Positions 25,299-34,849 of a stretch of DNA of 43,942 nt are shown in pieces (within the stretch, counting starts at the first letter, position 1; the number at the start of each line of letters is the position of its first letter). The translations under genes were made by a program, and so were the position numbers. The notes below the pieces were generated by a model that saw only the letters and a program-made list of their open reading frames with translations, was not told where the DNA came from and made no database searches. The DNA lies in NCBI GenBank assembly GCA_023269935.1, contig JAGDXC010000004.1, positions 1 to 43,942 of the forward strand, given 5' to 3'. The stretch comes from Thermocladium sp. Its GTDB lineage: Archaea > Thermoproteota > Thermoprotei > Thermoproteales > Thermocladiaceae.

Positions 25299-27145
25299 TC
25301 ATGCTTGCTTAACATCAGTATTGTTCTAACCAACTCCGCGTGGCTCCACGTGAGGGGGGCGACGCTGATTGGTTTACCGGAACCATCTACTTGCTCTGGC
25401 AGAAGACCGGCCTTAGTTGCCTTTGATGCAGCCCACTTAATGAGTTGACGAGCTTGATCCATGTTACCGATCAATATGTTCCATTGGGCCAACCATAATG
25501 TGGTTATTATCCAGGGATTGCCAGGACCATTAACTGCTCTCTGGTATTGGTCCCCCACGTATCTCGCTAATCCGCCTACACCGTTAACCCAAAGCTTCTC
25601 CTCAATCGCCTTAACCGTGTTTATCATTAAAGGATCGCTGGGGTCAATAACTCCCAGAATCGCTAGGCCCAATATGCTGGAGTCTAATTCCTCGTCTGGA
25701 ATAAGCTTGCCTTCTCTTGATGTGAATCCGCGAATGTATAGCCCGTGATCCTTCATTAAATCCCTATAATTATTTATTATGGAGTCCGCCATTGATCCGT
25801 ATTCTTGCTTCTTATCCTCCTCCCCGAATAGGTCGGCGAAGCGAGATGCAGCCCGTAGCCCAGCCACCACTGATGCAACAGTCCATGAATAGATCCCACA
25901 TCGTTCTTCCCACAAGTCATGTGATGGCAAGGGAAGCCCATCCCTTACGTATTTAACCATGAAGTCGCCCGCCGCTTTAACGAGCGGCTTATAGAAGTCC
26001 TTTACAAAATCCATATCCTTATATCTCATATAGTGCCTCCACAACGCATACACAACAAGAGCTGTCTCATCCTCCTGTATGGGAAGCGAGCCGCACTTGG
26101 TCGCCCATGAATGCCATGTGGATCCCCATCTCCCATCTGCCTTATATCTATGAAACATGTAACCATTCCTAATCGTGGATAATGCGAACTCATAGTATCG
26201 CCGTGTCACGTCGCCATACCCAGCATCATCTAGAGCTATCGCGGTTAAGGCGGCATCCCTGTGCCACACGTATGCATACGTATCTCTAGTGAAGTACCTA
26301 AGTACATGGGCGTCTCCACTCGCTATTATGCTGCCATTCCAATTAACGTGAGTCATAATGGTTAATATGCCCCTCTTATATGAAGCCAGCAAGTCGCCTG
26401 GAATCATGGAGAGAAGGCTTGGATCCTTGTCGCTGAACGCCCGCCAGTAATCCAGGTTCCGCTTAAGCAATTTATCTGGACCCCTTTCCTTAACGAATTT
26501 AGTTAGCTTCTCCAGGTCACTATATGATTGGCCAGCGATTAGCCAGTAATGAATGGTATCGCCCCCAGCGGCGTCCACGGCCATTGCAGAATCAACTGAT
26601 CCCTGCGCCACAGCATTGCCGCTTAGCTCACCATCCTCGCAGTCCCGCCAAGTTCCCTCTAATCCAGCACCCCTATACCCCACGGCATACTGAGTTATCC
26701 CTTTATCTGTAGATGCAGCAAACCACCTATCATCCTTATAATGAATAATGGAGGATAATTCTGGGTCATAGAGGGCAGTGTCGCCTACATCATTCTCCTT
26801 TATGGTGAAGTCATGGGTGAAGAACAAGCGGACCCTGCCTTCGCCCTTTATTTTGATGCGCCTAATTAGGATCGGCACAACGAAGTCCACTGCATCATTT
26901 ATCTCCAGTTGAATCCCACGCACATTAACAGTTACGGAGCTTACTAACGTATCATCAATATATGACATGGATGGGGAAGAATCGTGAAGCCACGTGAAAC
27001 CATCCCGCCAAATTCCTACCCGGAAGTATTGCTGAAGCGAGTGATTCTCTTTCCCCATTAAGGGATAATAGATTTCCCTCATGAAGTACTTCTCATCGAA
27101 GAACACGCTTAACTTGCCATTGCTTAAAACCAAGTGCCTAACCAT
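25280..27145 (-). CDS. GH15 glucoamylase/trehalase-like glycoside hydrolase
   Basis: A 621-residue intracellular-type archaeal GH15 enzyme. The N-terminal beta-sandwich (about 1-260) starts LSNGKLSVFFDEKYFMREIYYP; the (alpha/alpha)6 barrel follows. Barrel motifs are TYAYVWHRDAALTAIAL, EDETALVVYALWRHY, LWEERCGIYSWTVASVVAGL (likely general acid Glu) and a late region with MDQARQLIKWAASKA. It would release glucose from alpha-linked oligosaccharides or trehalose. No signal peptide is seen. The stop codon (25280-25282) and last residues DAPAG are encoded within the antisense strand of tRNA-Phe. The full length fits the family, so this is not an obvious truncation. Confidence 0.9.
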   Translation of the reverse strand: MVRHLVLSNGKLSVFFDEKYFMREIYYPLMGKENHSLQQYFRVGIWRDGFTWLHDSSPSMSYIDDTLVSSVTVNVRGIQLEINDAVDFVVPILIRRIKIKGEGRVRLFFTHDFTIKENDVGDTALYDPELSSIIHYKDDRWFAASTDKGITQYAVGYRGAGLEGTWRDCEDGELSGNAVAQGSVDSAMAVDAAGGDTIHYWLIAGQSYSDLEKLTKFVKERGPDKLLKRNLDYWRAFSDKDPSLLSMIPGDLLASYKRGILTIMTHVNWNGSIIASGDAHVLRYFTRDTYAYVWHRDAALTAIALDDAGYGDVTRRYYEFALSTIRNGYMFHRYKADGRWGSTWHSWATKCGSLPIQEDETALVVYALWRHYMRYKDMDFVKDFYKPLVKAAGDFMVKYVRDGLPLPSHDLWEERCGIYSWTVASVVAGLRAASRFADLFGEEDKKQEYGSMADSIINNYRDLMKDHGLYIRGFTSREGKLIPDEELDSSILGLAILGVIDPSDPLMINTVKAIEEKLWVNGVGGLARYVGDQYQRAVNGPGNPWIITTLWLAQWNILIGNMDQARQLIKWAASKATKAGLLPEQVDGSGKPISVAPLTWSHAELVRTILMLSKHDAPAGI

Positions 27146-27384
27146 ACATTAAATTATGCTTAGAATTAATTAATTTTCTGGCGATCCTCCCCATTCCTAG
27201 AAAGTAGCCCAGGTATAGAGGAATCGTAGCAAGCATTCAATTAACGCAAAACAAGGAAGAACTTATTCTCTTTAAATTATTAGCATGCCGCTATAATGGA
27301 GGAATATGATTGGGCTAGGGAGTTAATTGAATTGTAGAGGGCTGGACGAAAAAAATTAAAACCCAATCATTGATTGGCGGTAAG

Positions 27385-27461
27385 GCCGCCGTAGCTCAGC
27401 TTGGTGGAGCGATGGGCTGTTAACCCATAGGTCCCGGGTTCAAGTCCCGGCGGCGGCGCCA
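27385..27461 (+). tRNA. tRNA-Asn (GUU)
   Basis: Acceptor GCCGCCG (27385-27391) pairs with CGGCGGC (27451-27457). The anticodon stem ATGGG/CCCAT encloses loop CTGTTAA, giving GTT. The T arm is CCGGG TTCAAGT CCCGG. The discriminator is G27458 and CCA is encoded at 27459-27461. No intron. Confidence 0.97.
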
Positions 27462-27694
27462 GGGAACTAATATAGATTTCGCCATTCACGATCTTTCTAG
27501 TGAATTAAGGGAGAGAAAAACCGTCATAATGCAGTATGGAATTTCCATGGGTACAATGGTTTATTTAGACGTTTGTAGTAAGTATAATTATGATGAATAT
27601 ATTATTGTCGTATCTCGATCGATAAATTATGATGAACATTGAAGATTCGGTAACTTGCTTTGCATGGGAAAAATGTTATTAATTACCCATGTAG

Positions 27695-29380
27695 ATGCCA
27701 TTCATGGAAGATGCATTTAGTTTTTACAAAAGTAAACCATGGACGCGAAGCTATGACGAAGGAGTGCCCGAGGAACTTGATATAAGGGTATTTCCACTAT
27801 ATGGGATTCTTGATGAACACGCTAAGTCGATTCCAAGCGAGACCGCCATAATATTCATGGGTCGACGCATTACTTATGGCGAACTTGGGGAATTAAGCGA
27901 TAGATTTGCTGGAGGGCTGCGGAGGCTTGGGGTGAAAAAGGGTGACGTGGTTGCTCTACTCCTGCCTAATTCTCCTCAATTCGCCATAGCCTACTTCGGC
28001 GCATTGAAGCTGGGCGCAGTCGTGACCCCCATGAACCCGCTTTACACTCAGCGGGAAATCGATCATCAAATTCATGACTCTGGAGCCAAGATAATAGTGG
28101 CGCTGGATCAATTCTATGATAAAGTAAAGGAATCGAATGTCGATATTATAGTGACCAGCATAGCGGATTACTTGCCTAGGCGACTCGCAGTGGCGTACTC
28201 ATTAATGAGTAGGGGACCGCGGGTTAATGCTCATAGGTTCAAGGACCTAATCAAGTCAGAGCCGCTGAGGGATAGGGCAAGCATTGATCCCTCTAGCGAC
28301 TTAGCTGCAATAATGTACACGGGAGGTACGACTGGGGTCCCCAAGGGCGCCGAGATAACTCATGCCAATATAGTGGCGAATCTACAGCAATTATCTGCCA
28401 TAATACAGAACGTCGAGCGTAAGGCTAATGTGAAGAGGGGAGTATGGATGGGAGTCATACCGTGGTTCCACATATATGGCATGATAACTGTATTCCTCGA
28501 TGCAATATATGAGGGGGGAGAAGTGGTGGCGATGCCGAGGTTCAACCCCAAGGAAGTAATGAGCGCAATAGAGAAGCATAAGGTGACCCTCTTCCACGGT
28601 GTTCCAACTCTCTACATAGCTCTCCTAAATAGTCCCTATGCCTCTAAGTATGATATGTCATCTCTAATAGCCTGCATCTCAGGAGCGGCACCACTGCCTC
28701 ATGAGGTTGCTGAGAGATTCGAGAAATTGACGGGGGCTAGGCTAAGGGAGGGGTATGGCATGACGGAGACCGCGGTCGTTACCCACGTAAATCCCATACT
28801 GGGCAAGTATAAGATTGGAAGCATAGGGGTTCCAATACCTAACACAATAGCTGCAATAGCTGACCCAGATAAGCCGCAATTATTGCCGCAGGGAGAGACC
28901 GGGGAACTCGTCATATCGGGGCCTCAAGTAATGAGGGGATACCACAATATGCCCAGCGATAATGAGCTTGTGTTCTTCCAGTGCTGTGGTTATAGATGGT
29001 TAAGAACCGGGGACTTGGCCTACATGGATGAGGAGGGCTTCTTCTTCATTGTTGATAGAAAGAAGGACATGATAAAGTATAAGGGATACAGCGTATTTCC
29101 AAGGGAGATAGAGGAAGTGCTTTACCAGAATCCATGCATAAAGGAGGCTGCCGTTGTGGGTATGCCAGATCCAGTCTCCGGCGAGGTGCCGAAGGCTTTC
29201 ATAGTGCTTAAGGAGGAATGCAGAGGCAAGATTTCGGAAAGCGATATACTGGATTTCTTGAAGGATAAGGTTGCCCACTATAAAATGCCGAGGCAAGTTG
29301 AGTTCAGGGAGGATTTGCCTAAGACAGCTGTGGGAAAGATATTGAGAAGAGCATTAAGGGAAGAGAAGCGTAATAATTAG
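27695..29380 (+). CDS. Long-chain acyl-CoA synthetase (AMP-forming)
   Basis: A 561-residue ANL-superfamily ligase. The AMP-binding P-loop is MYTGGTTGVPKGAEITHANI, followed by VIPWFHIYGM, LREGYGMTETAVVTHVNP, the hinge Asp region YRWLRTGDLAYMDEEGFFFIVDRKKDMIKYKGY and, near the end, LPKTAVGKILRRALR with the catalytic Lys. It would activate a fatty or aromatic acid with ATP and attach CoA. The acid specificity is not clear. The start could be 27695 or the ATG three codons later. It stands alone. Confidence 0.93.
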   Translation: MPFMEDAFSFYKSKPWTRSYDEGVPEELDIRVFPLYGILDEHAKSIPSETAIIFMGRRITYGELGELSDRFAGGLRRLGVKKGDVVALLLPNSPQFAIAYFGALKLGAVVTPMNPLYTQREIDHQIHDSGAKIIVALDQFYDKVKESNVDIIVTSIADYLPRRLAVAYSLMSRGPRVNAHRFKDLIKSEPLRDRASIDPSSDLAAIMYTGGTTGVPKGAEITHANIVANLQQLSAIIQNVERKANVKRGVWMGVIPWFHIYGMITVFLDAIYEGGEVVAMPRFNPKEVMSAIEKHKVTLFHGVPTLYIALLNSPYASKYDMSSLIACISGAAPLPHEVAERFEKLTGARLREGYGMTETAVVTHVNPILGKYKIGSIGVPIPNTIAAIADPDKPQLLPQGETGELVISGPQVMRGYHNMPSDNELVFFQCCGYRWLRTGDLAYMDEEGFFFIVDRKKDMIKYKGYSVFPREIEEVLYQNPCIKEAAVVGMPDPVSGEVPKAFIVLKEECRGKISESDILDFLKDKVAHYKMPRQVEFREDLPKTAVGKILRRALREEKRNN

Positions 29381-29434
29381 ATGATTCACTATCTACTTTG
29401 ATTGTTTATACTCTCTTCTTTACAAGTGGTTTCG

Positions 29435-30562
29435 TCATTTTCTTATCATCCTTAATGCATCGCTCTCCCTGTAGCGCCTACCTCTCCAAGTTATTTCCTT
29501 GGTAATCAATGTAGTGTAAAGAACAATTAACGTAAAATAGAGGTTAGGTATTGAGAATAATGCATGGAGACCGGGCCTAATGTATGGCTTATGGCTGGGA
29601 TTTAGGCGAGCAATGGCAGAAGCGCGGACATACTCCTTGATTACGCCCATTGGGAAAATAAGGAGGGGAAGTAATGAGAACCAACCGATCATGGGAAGAA
29701 GCAGCGGAATGAATGAGGCAAGCGACATTATTGTGTAGGAAGCCAGGGAGGCATGGAAAGCCTTCGTGCCGTATACCTTCACATACCACATCTGCCTTAC
29801 TGACCACGTAAATGCACTCCTTAAATTCTCCTCGGCCAGGGAGAGAACCATCGCGCCAGGCTCGAAGATTATCCTCATGCCTGCCTCATGTAATTTACGC
29901 GTTATTAAGTAATCATCGCTGAGATAGAGAGGAAGCAAATCCATTACTCCGGAACGCAGCACAAAGCTCATTGGTAGAGCCGTGGAGCCGCCCCACGTGA
30001 ATCTACTGGCATCGCTCTGCATTCCTGTTAAGCCGAGCGAGCTGAAGTTAGCCATTAGAAGCCCAGCCGCGCCTCGACCAATGTACCACCGATACGTCGT
30101 CGACGCTGTGAGCGAATCCACGTGACTCACGAGCCTGCGTAGCCATTCTTCATGGGGCTTTATGTCGCTGTCGCAAATGATGACTATGTCTGTCTTCACT
30201 TCCCGTAATGCACGTGACAATGCTGATCCCTTGCCTGAAGCATTGCCTGGATCCTGCACCACTATATTGGGATTCGGTATAATGCGGGAAGCAATAGGCA
30301 GCGCTGGATCACTTAGCGAATCAACAGCTATTATATAATTAATCCTGCCGCTATACCTCTGGTTAACTATACGAGTCAAATTATCTTCTAGATCGGCATC
30401 CAAGCCCCTCATCGGTATCACTATTGTTACATCTGGCTCAGCTCCGTTTCCCGTTAATTCAGCGCTTCTCCAATAAGTTACCTCCCTTACCAGGGAAGCA
30501 GTTGAGGCAAGTACTCCAAGTATTGCCAATAAAATGAATATCACCGCGATGATTGACGGCAT
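29435..30562 (-). CDS. Membrane-bound family 2 glycosyltransferase
   Basis: A 375-residue protein with an N-terminal membrane helix (IIAVIFILLAILGVLAST), then a GT2 domain: VTIVIPMRGLDADLEDNLTRIVNQ, IIAVDSLSDPA, GNASGKGSALSRALREV and the DxD-like IICDSDIKPHEEWL. A later FVLRSGVMDLLPLYLSDDYLI and the RQMWYVK segment resemble the catalytic ED and Q-x-x-R-W motifs. Two or three C-terminal helices (ASFIPLLLPMIGWFSLLPLLI, SIPNLYFTLIVLYTTLI) anchor it. It resembles ceramide-glucosyltransferase-like enzymes and could glycosylate membrane lipid. It is divergent from sufC. Confidence 0.85.
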   Translation of the reverse strand: MPSIIAVIFILLAILGVLASTASLVREVTYWRSAELTGNGAEPDVTIVIPMRGLDADLEDNLTRIVNQRYSGRINYIIAVDSLSDPALPIASRIIPNPNIVVQDPGNASGKGSALSRALREVKTDIVIICDSDIKPHEEWLRRLVSHVDSLTASTTYRWYIGRGAAGLLMANFSSLGLTGMQSDASRFTWGGSTALPMSFVLRSGVMDLLPLYLSDDYLITRKLHEAGMRIIFEPGAMVLSLAEENLRSAFTWSVRQMWYVKVYGTKAFHASLASYTIMSLASFIPLLLPMIGWFSLLPLLIFPMGVIKEYVRASAIARLNPSHKPYIRPGLHALFSIPNLYFTLIVLYTTLITKEITWRGRRYRESDALRMIRK

Positions 30563-30667
30563 GAGGCCTTGATTCCCCCATGCATAATTAAGTTATTCGC
30601 GTGAAGTCAGCAATTGCTCTAAATTAGTTGATTATGCTGTGCCTAATCTGCGTATACACTAACGTAA

Positions 30668-30678
30668 GATTTATAATC
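30668..30678 (+). promoter_or_regulatory. TATA-like box of the suf operon
   Basis: GATTTATAATC lies about 34 nt before the sufC ATG. A Shine-Dalgarno-like GGTAGGTG is at 30695-30702, so this mRNA probably has a short leader. Confidence 0.5.
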
Positions 30679-30707
30679 AGTGTCACGCATACCAGGTAGG
30701 TGTATTC

Positions 30708-31457
30708 ATGAACACTACACTGGAGACAATAGATCTTTATGCGTCGGTGGACGGCAAGGAAATATTGAACGGCATAAGCCTCAGCGTTAGCAGTGGGGAG
30801 GTAGTTGCTTTGATGGGGCCAAATGGAAGCGGAAAGACAACGCTCTTCATGACGCTAATGGGTCACCCACGATACACGGTGACGCGGGGATCCATATTAT
30901 TAAATGGAAATGATATAACGAAATCACCACCGGAGGAACGGAGCCTACTTGGATTAATGATGGCATTCCAAAACCCGGTCCCCGTGCCCGAAGTTAGGTT
31001 AACCACATTAATAACGGCAATGGTCAATAAGAGGATGAATAGGAAATTAACCGATTCACCGCCGCCTCAAGTAGTGGCGGAACTCATTAAGACCACTAAC
31101 GAAGTGGGGCTCACGCAAGCCCACTTATCAAGGGGAGCTAATCACGGCTTCAGCGGAGGCGAAGCTAAGAGGAGCGAGGTTCTCCAGCTCCTAATGGCTA
31201 AGCCCAAGGTGGCGTTACTGGATGAACCGGATTCCGGGCTTGATATTGATGGAGTGGCCGCGGTGGGTAAGGCAGTGTCACGGCTAGCTGAGAGAGGCAC
31301 CGCCGTGCTGCTCACAACGCATCAAGCTAGGATTCTTCACTACGTGACGCCGAGGCGCGTCCTAGTTATTAAGAATGGAAGAATAGTTGCCCAGGGCGGA
31401 CTTGAGGTTGTTGAGGAGATCGAGAAAATGGGTTACGAGGCTTTCCTTAGGAGGTGA
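30708..31457 (+). CDS. sufC: SufC Fe-S cluster assembly ATPase
   Basis: A 249-residue ABC ATPase of the SufC type. Walker A is GPNGSGKTTL, the Q-loop reads MMAFQNPVPVPEV (typical SufC), the signature is HGFSGGEAKRSEVLQ and the Walker B LLDEPDSGLDIDG. It powers the SufBCD scaffold that builds Fe-S clusters. The first gene of a three-gene operon; the sufB start region follows immediately. Confidence 0.96.
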   Translation: MNTTLETIDLYASVDGKEILNGISLSVSSGEVVALMGPNGSGKTTLFMTLMGHPRYTVTRGSILLNGNDITKSPPEERSLLGLMMAFQNPVPVPEVRLTTLITAMVNKRMNRKLTDSPPPQVVAELIKTTNEVGLTQAHLSRGANHGFSGGEAKRSEVLQLLMAKPKVALLDEPDSGLDIDGVAAVGKAVSRLAERGTAVLLTTHQARILHYVTPRRVLVIKNGRIVAQGGLEVVEEIEKMGYEAFLRR

Positions 31458-31462
31458 GGGCA

Positions 31463-32881
31463 ATGGAGAAGCTAACCATCACTGATATACTTGGAGAGAA
31501 AACAATGGAGGATGCATTGGCTCACACGAAGCCTGTGGAGTGGGCTGCGACAGTTAAGGGTAAACTGAGCAGGGAGACCGTGGAGGAGATCTCCAGACTT
31601 AAGGGTGAACCGGATTGGATGAGGGAATTAAGGGTGAGGAACCTGGAGCTGTTTAATAAGTTACCCATGCCTAATTGGGTGGGCGCCGTCAACGAGATAG
31701 ATCTAGAGGAATTAATCAATTATGCGAAGCCCTCGACCCAGAAAGCCAATGATTGGGAGCAATTGCCAAGCGAGATAAAGAGCTACTACGACTCAATAGG
31801 ACTCCCCGAGCTGGAGGCCAAGGCATTAAGTGGGCTAGGGGCTCAACTTGATTCCGAGATAATTTACCTAAATGTTAAGAAACAATTAAGCGAGAAGGGA
31901 GTCATATTGATGTCAATGGAGGAGGCGGTGCAGAAGTATCCCGACATAGTTAGGAAGTACTTCATGAAGATATTTCCACCGGAGCACAAATTCGCCGCGC
32001 TGCATGGAGCATTATGGAGCGGTGGGGTATTTGTCTACGTTCCTCCTGGCGTTAAGATAGAGGCGCCGCTCGAGGCTTTCTTCTTGATAAGCAATGCATT
32101 GGAGGGGCAATTCGAGCATACATTGCTCGTGGCCGATAAGAATAGCTACATCCATTTCATCGAGGGATGCTCAGCGCCACGCTTCAGTAAGACGAGTTTC
32201 CACGATGGCATGGTGGAGCTCTATGCTCATGAAGGCGCACACATAAAGTTCACCACTGTTCAGAACTGGAGCAAGAACGTGATTAACTTCAATAATAAAA
32301 GGGCAATCGGGGAAGCGCATAGCTTTATTGAGTGGGTTGAGGCCAGCATAGGGAGCAGGGCTAGCTATGTTTATCCATCAACCATATTGAGGGGGGAAGG
32401 CGCATCAACAAGCATAGTTGGCATCACATTCGCTAATGGGAATCACTGGAAGGAGAATGGGGCTAAGGTTTATCACGATGCGCCCAACACGTCAAGTAGA
32501 ATAGTGAATAAGTCCATATCGGCTAATGGAGGCTCCGTGGTGTATAGAGGCCTCGTATTCGTTAGGAAGGGGGCCAAAGGAGCCAAGAGCCACGTTGTCT
32601 GCGATTCATTAGTGCTTGATTCGTCGTCAAAGGCGTATACTATTCCACATGATCAAGTATTCGAGGAGGAGGCAACCGTTACACATGAAGCAACGACGGG
32701 CAGGATAAGCGAGGATAAGTTGTATTACCTAAGGAGCCGTGGATTAACGGAGGATGAAGCAAAGAGCCTGGTTGTGCTAGGCTTCATACAGGACGTGACG
32801 GAGGGCTTGCCGTTCGAGTACGCCATGACTCTGAACAAGGTCATTGCAATGGAATTCAGCAAGTACGGGAAGCTGGCCTAA
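31463..32881 (+). CDS. sufB: SufB Fe-S cluster assembly scaffold
   Basis: About 472 residues. Typical SufB stretches include VYVPPGVKIEAPLEAFF, DKNSYIHFIEGCSAPRFS, HDGMVELYAHEGAHIKFTTVQNWS and the C-terminal core HEATTGRISEDKLYYLRSRGL. The beta-helix domain forms the scaffold with SufD and SufC; the Cys in EGCSAP is a likely cluster/sulfur site. The ATG at 31463 is preferred to the in-frame GTG at 31454, which would overlap sufC. SufD follows after 13 bp. Confidence 0.96.
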   Translation: MEKLTITDILGEKTMEDALAHTKPVEWAATVKGKLSRETVEEISRLKGEPDWMRELRVRNLELFNKLPMPNWVGAVNEIDLEELINYAKPSTQKANDWEQLPSEIKSYYDSIGLPELEAKALSGLGAQLDSEIIYLNVKKQLSEKGVILMSMEEAVQKYPDIVRKYFMKIFPPEHKFAALHGALWSGGVFVYVPPGVKIEAPLEAFFLISNALEGQFEHTLLVADKNSYIHFIEGCSAPRFSKTSFHDGMVELYAHEGAHIKFTTVQNWSKNVINFNNKRAIGEAHSFIEWVEASIGSRASYVYPSTILRGEGASTSIVGITFANGNHWKENGAKVYHDAPNTSSRIVNKSISANGGSVVYRGLVFVRKGAKGAKSHVVCDSLVLDSSSKAYTIPHDQVFEEEATVTHEATTGRISEDKLYYLRSRGLTEDEAKSLVVLGFIQDVTEGLPFEYAMTLNKVIAMEFSKYGKLA

Positions 32882-32894
32882 TGAGGGGAACATC

Positions 32895-34031
32895 ATGGTT
32901 ACGCTGAAGGAACTAAAGATGGATGCTGCTAAGCTTGTGGACTCCGTGCCGTACCAATTAATAAAAGACTCTCCATCCATAAAGTATTACACTGATTGGT
33001 CAGCGTATGAGGAGTGCAGAGGCGCGGGGATCGGGTATGTGCCTGGAATCGATGCTCAAGTCACCATAAGGGATGGAGAACTCGCCAAGAACGAGGCGGG
33101 GGCGCAAGTGCTCGGCGAGGAAGATGAGTTGCCGATCAATACCATTGATTTAAAGGAATCGAAAATGATGATTAGGCACATTTTGAATTTATCATCCATT
33201 ATCTACCTAGATATTAATCCAGGCATGGAGAGACTCAGCTTGTCGATAAACTCAAGCGGCGGAGGGAAGCTTAAATCAAGCCACGTACTGATACAGGTAA
33301 GGGATGGCGCAGCGGTGGATCTATCAATAATGGAAAGCGGAAATGCATGCTCATCCAGCGTGGTTGAGCTATTGATTGGACGGGGGGCACGGGTTAATTT
33401 ATTGAATGCATCGCTACAAGCAAGTAATCCAACATATAGCTTGAGGCGGGTTACCGTGATGGATAATTCAACCATAAACTCATACACCGTGGTTCTAGAT
33501 GGATCCATGAATAGACTGGAAGAGGATTACCTACTTCGCGGTAATTACTCCAGCGTTGCATCTAAGGTTCTGGAGACCGGCACCGCTAAGTCGAGGATAG
33601 ATTATTACTCTACCATGCTTCACCTGGGGGAGTCCAGCAGGAGTTATTCCACCGTGTATGGCATAGCGCTGGATGGAGCTATCGTAATACATAGGGGAAT
33701 GGGGAAAATAACTGAGACCGGAAGATGGAGCTCCACAGTGGTCGAGGGAAAGCTCTTCATGGGATCCCGAGATGCCGTGGCGGTCTCCGTGCCAATAATA
33801 GCGGTAGATACGGGGGATGTAAGTGAGGCGCGGCACTCCGCAATGGATGCATCAATAGATGATGACCAATTATTCTATCTATCTAGTAGGGGGCTTGGAA
33901 GAGATGAAGTTATAAGCCTCGTGGCATTTGATATGGCCATGAAGTATCTAGATGAGACTCCTCAACAATTCAATAATGAGGCGAGGATCATACGGGAAAT
34001 AATGGAGCAGAGGCTCATGAGGAAACAATAA
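32895..34031 (+). CDS. sufD: SufD-like Fe-S assembly protein
   Basis: A SufB-related protein of about 378 residues. The family ending is visible in ARHSAMDASIDDDQLFYLSSRGL, the SufD counterpart of the SufB H-x-A motif, and SSIIYLDINPGMERLSLSI is part of the beta helix. It lacks the SufB EGC cysteine segment, as expected for SufD. The ATG at 32895 follows a GAGGGG Shine-Dalgarno; the longer in-frame extension overlaps sufB and is unlikely. Confidence 0.85.
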   Translation: MVTLKELKMDAAKLVDSVPYQLIKDSPSIKYYTDWSAYEECRGAGIGYVPGIDAQVTIRDGELAKNEAGAQVLGEEDELPINTIDLKESKMMIRHILNLSSIIYLDINPGMERLSLSINSSGGGKLKSSHVLIQVRDGAAVDLSIMESGNACSSSVVELLIGRGARVNLLNASLQASNPTYSLRRVTVMDNSTINSYTVVLDGSMNRLEEDYLLRGNYSSVASKVLETGTAKSRIDYYSTMLHLGESSRSYSTVYGIALDGAIVIHRGMGKITETGRWSSTVVEGKLFMGSRDAVAVSVPIIAVDTGDVSEARHSAMDASIDDDQLFYLSSRGLGRDEVISLVAFDMAMKYLDETPQQFNNEARIIREIMEQRLMRKQ

Positions 34032-34105
34032 CGCCCCAAATTGGAAATAATCTTTACGCCTAATTTTTATTAATTACAATAAATTAATTTGATTCGAGGA
34101 TTCCC

Positions 34106-34753
34106 ATGGGTTACGATGAAGAATCATTCACAGCAGCAAGGCGGAGATTAGTTGAGGAATTAAGGATGGAGGGGTACTTGCATGATGCTGATGTTGAGAG
34201 AGCCATGCTAACAGTCCCCAGACATAGGTTTCTGCCCAGGTATATTCGGCAGAGTGCATATAATGATTCCCCCCTATCCATCATGCGGGGACAAACCATT
34301 AGTGCACCTCACATGGTTGCAATCATGTGCGAATTAATTAGGCCAAGCCAAGTCAAGCGACTACTGGAAGTGGGCAGTGGAACCGGTTACCATGCATGTG
34401 TCTGTGCCGAGGCCATGAGTAGGAGAGGCATTGTTTATAGCCTGGAGATAGATCCATTCCTGGCAATTTATGCCGCCATTAATGTGGTTCACAACGGCTA
34501 TGGCGATGTAGTCAAAGTATTTAGGGCCAATGGAAGAAATGGATTACCGAGCTTAGCTCCTTTTGATGCCATTCTCGTCACTGCAGCCGCAGAGTCCGTA
34601 CCATCCCAATTACTGAATCAATTAAGGGAGGGCGGGGTAATGGTGATACCGGTGAAGGAGGGGGATGAGCAAGTGCTTTATAGGGTGACCAAGTTAGGGG
34701 GCGAGATGCGCATGGAGCCTATATCATCGGTTCTCTTCGTGCCATTGAAGTAA
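34106..34753 (+). CDS. pcm: Protein-L-isoaspartate O-methyltransferase
   Basis: A 215-residue SAM enzyme that repairs isoaspartyl residues. AMLTVPRHRFLPRYIRQSAYNDSPLSI is the N-terminal substrate region, QTISAPHMVAIM the conserved serine segment, and LLEVGSGTGYHACVCAE the SAM motif. FDAILVTAAAESVPSQLLNQL and GGVMVIPV complete the pattern. Length is typical. Confidence 0.93.
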   Translation: MGYDEESFTAARRRLVEELRMEGYLHDADVERAMLTVPRHRFLPRYIRQSAYNDSPLSIMRGQTISAPHMVAIMCELIRPSQVKRLLEVGSGTGYHACVCAEAMSRRGIVYSLEIDPFLAIYAAINVVHNGYGDVVKVFRANGRNGLPSLAPFDAILVTAAAESVPSQLLNQLREGGVMVIPVKEGDEQVLYRVTKLGGEMRMEPISSVLFVPLK

Positions 34754-34849
34754 CTGACTCCTCAGCCCTGAAATGGGCGAGCAGTTGACCTTGTCAGATA
34801 GAGGCAACGCTCAAATATTTAATAGCTTCCCATGGCTTTGATTCAGTAA

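Noticed and set aside
25280..25448. Long plus-strand reading frame overlapping tRNA-Phe
   Set aside because: It is a shadow of the GH15 gene and tRNA; the minus-strand GH15 motifs are clear.
27585..27660. Direct repeat of AATTATGATGAA spaced by 39 nt, resembling two C boxes of a C/D guide RNA
   Set aside because: No CUGA D or D' boxes lie at the right distance, and the second repeat may be a decayed copy of the dispersed element start.
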